64,000 nucleotides of DNA, taken from Nemopilema nomurai (Eukaryota; Cnidaria; Scyphozoa; Rhizostomeae; Rhizostomatidae). The stretch lies in contig ML133387.1 in the NCBI GenBank assembly GCA_003864495.1, positions 3,292,781-3,356,780 of the forward strand. Reading direction: 5' to 3'. Below the pieces are notes generated by a model. It was not told where the DNA came from, did no database searches, and worked only from the letters and a program-made list of their open reading frames with translations. The position numbers and the translations under genes are program-made. Of the stretch, positions 63,616-64,000 are shown piece after piece. Numbering within the stretch: the stretch's first letter is position 1; every line of letters starts with the position of its first letter.

Positions 63616-64000
63616 TTCAGCCGTATACACAATCTATACTTGAGTTGCATTGTGTACATAACAAATATTTATTGCACTGTTTACTACAACTGCTTAGCTG
63701 GCTTTTTGAAAGGAAAAATTACTAGCGTTGATTATTGACTAAAAAGCTCTTGCATTGCAGGACACCCTATCCCAAGATACAAATTTCTATTGGCTTCCAT
63801 TTTCAGTTATGATCATCTTTCTTATTAATCCACAAATATGACATCATCAACAGTATTTAAAGACATTTCGAAGTAACCTGTTAGTATTTTTTCTTGTGAC
63901 TTGCTTTGAAGACCGTAAAAACATAGAGGTTGTAAAGAAAAGAAATGACTGGCTTTAACGTATACAAATATACAATTTAATTAAACACACTTTTACAATA
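63616..64000. other. 3' flank of the GPCR gene
   Basis: AT-rich sequence, probably 3' UTR at first. I see no further gene. Confidence 0.4.

Overview
The window is nuclear DNA from an invertebrate animal. Coding sequence is split into short exons (28-247 bases) by AT-rich introns with GT-AG borders. Identifiable proteins are animal ones: an axonemal dynein intermediate chain, UMP-CMP kinase, the Rab6 exchange-factor subunit RIC1, an IL-17-like cytokine, an SNX16-like PX protein and a class A GPCR. The gene set, the compact introns and the early-type IL-17 suggest a cnidarian, probably an anthozoan. That placement is inference.

Layout. 1-358 (-): 5' coding part of an F-box-like gene, cut by the window edge. 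5907-12439 (+): ten exons encoding the WD-repeat half of DNAI4 (WDR78); no N-terminal exons could be found. 14114-16340 (-): complete six-exon CMPK1 (192 aa). 16668-52833 (+): RIC1, about 35 exons and 1379 codons, head-to-head with CMPK1 across 327 bases. 23396-24257 (-): a two-exon IL-17-like cytokine gene nested antisense in RIC1 intron 9, with its own TATA-type promoter. 54148-55038 (-): single-exon gene of unknown family with a hydrophobic N terminus. 57614-59017 (-): intronless SNX16-like gene. 62164-63615 (+): intronless-CDS class A GPCR with a very long third intracellular loop.

Non-coding structure. Three large minisatellites (6726-7095, 8433-8860, 60891-61171) and an ACAGT-rich array (31521-31752) are present. 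Two of the minisatellites begin directly behind 5' splice sites of DNAI4. Three short terminal-inverted-repeat elements occur. The clearest is a 158-bp hAT-like MITE with a 6-bp target duplication in a RIC1 intron. Two perfect palindromes of 26 and 28 bp lie in RIC1 introns.

The genes do not form one pathway. CMPK1 and RIC1 are housekeeping genes that probably share a divergent promoter. DNAI4 points to motile cilia. RIC1 and the SNX16-like protein both act in endosome/Golgi traffic. The IL-17-like gene is an immune-type gene embedded in a housekeeping locus. Exon borders come from reading frame, splice consensus and remembered family sequence, not from transcripts.
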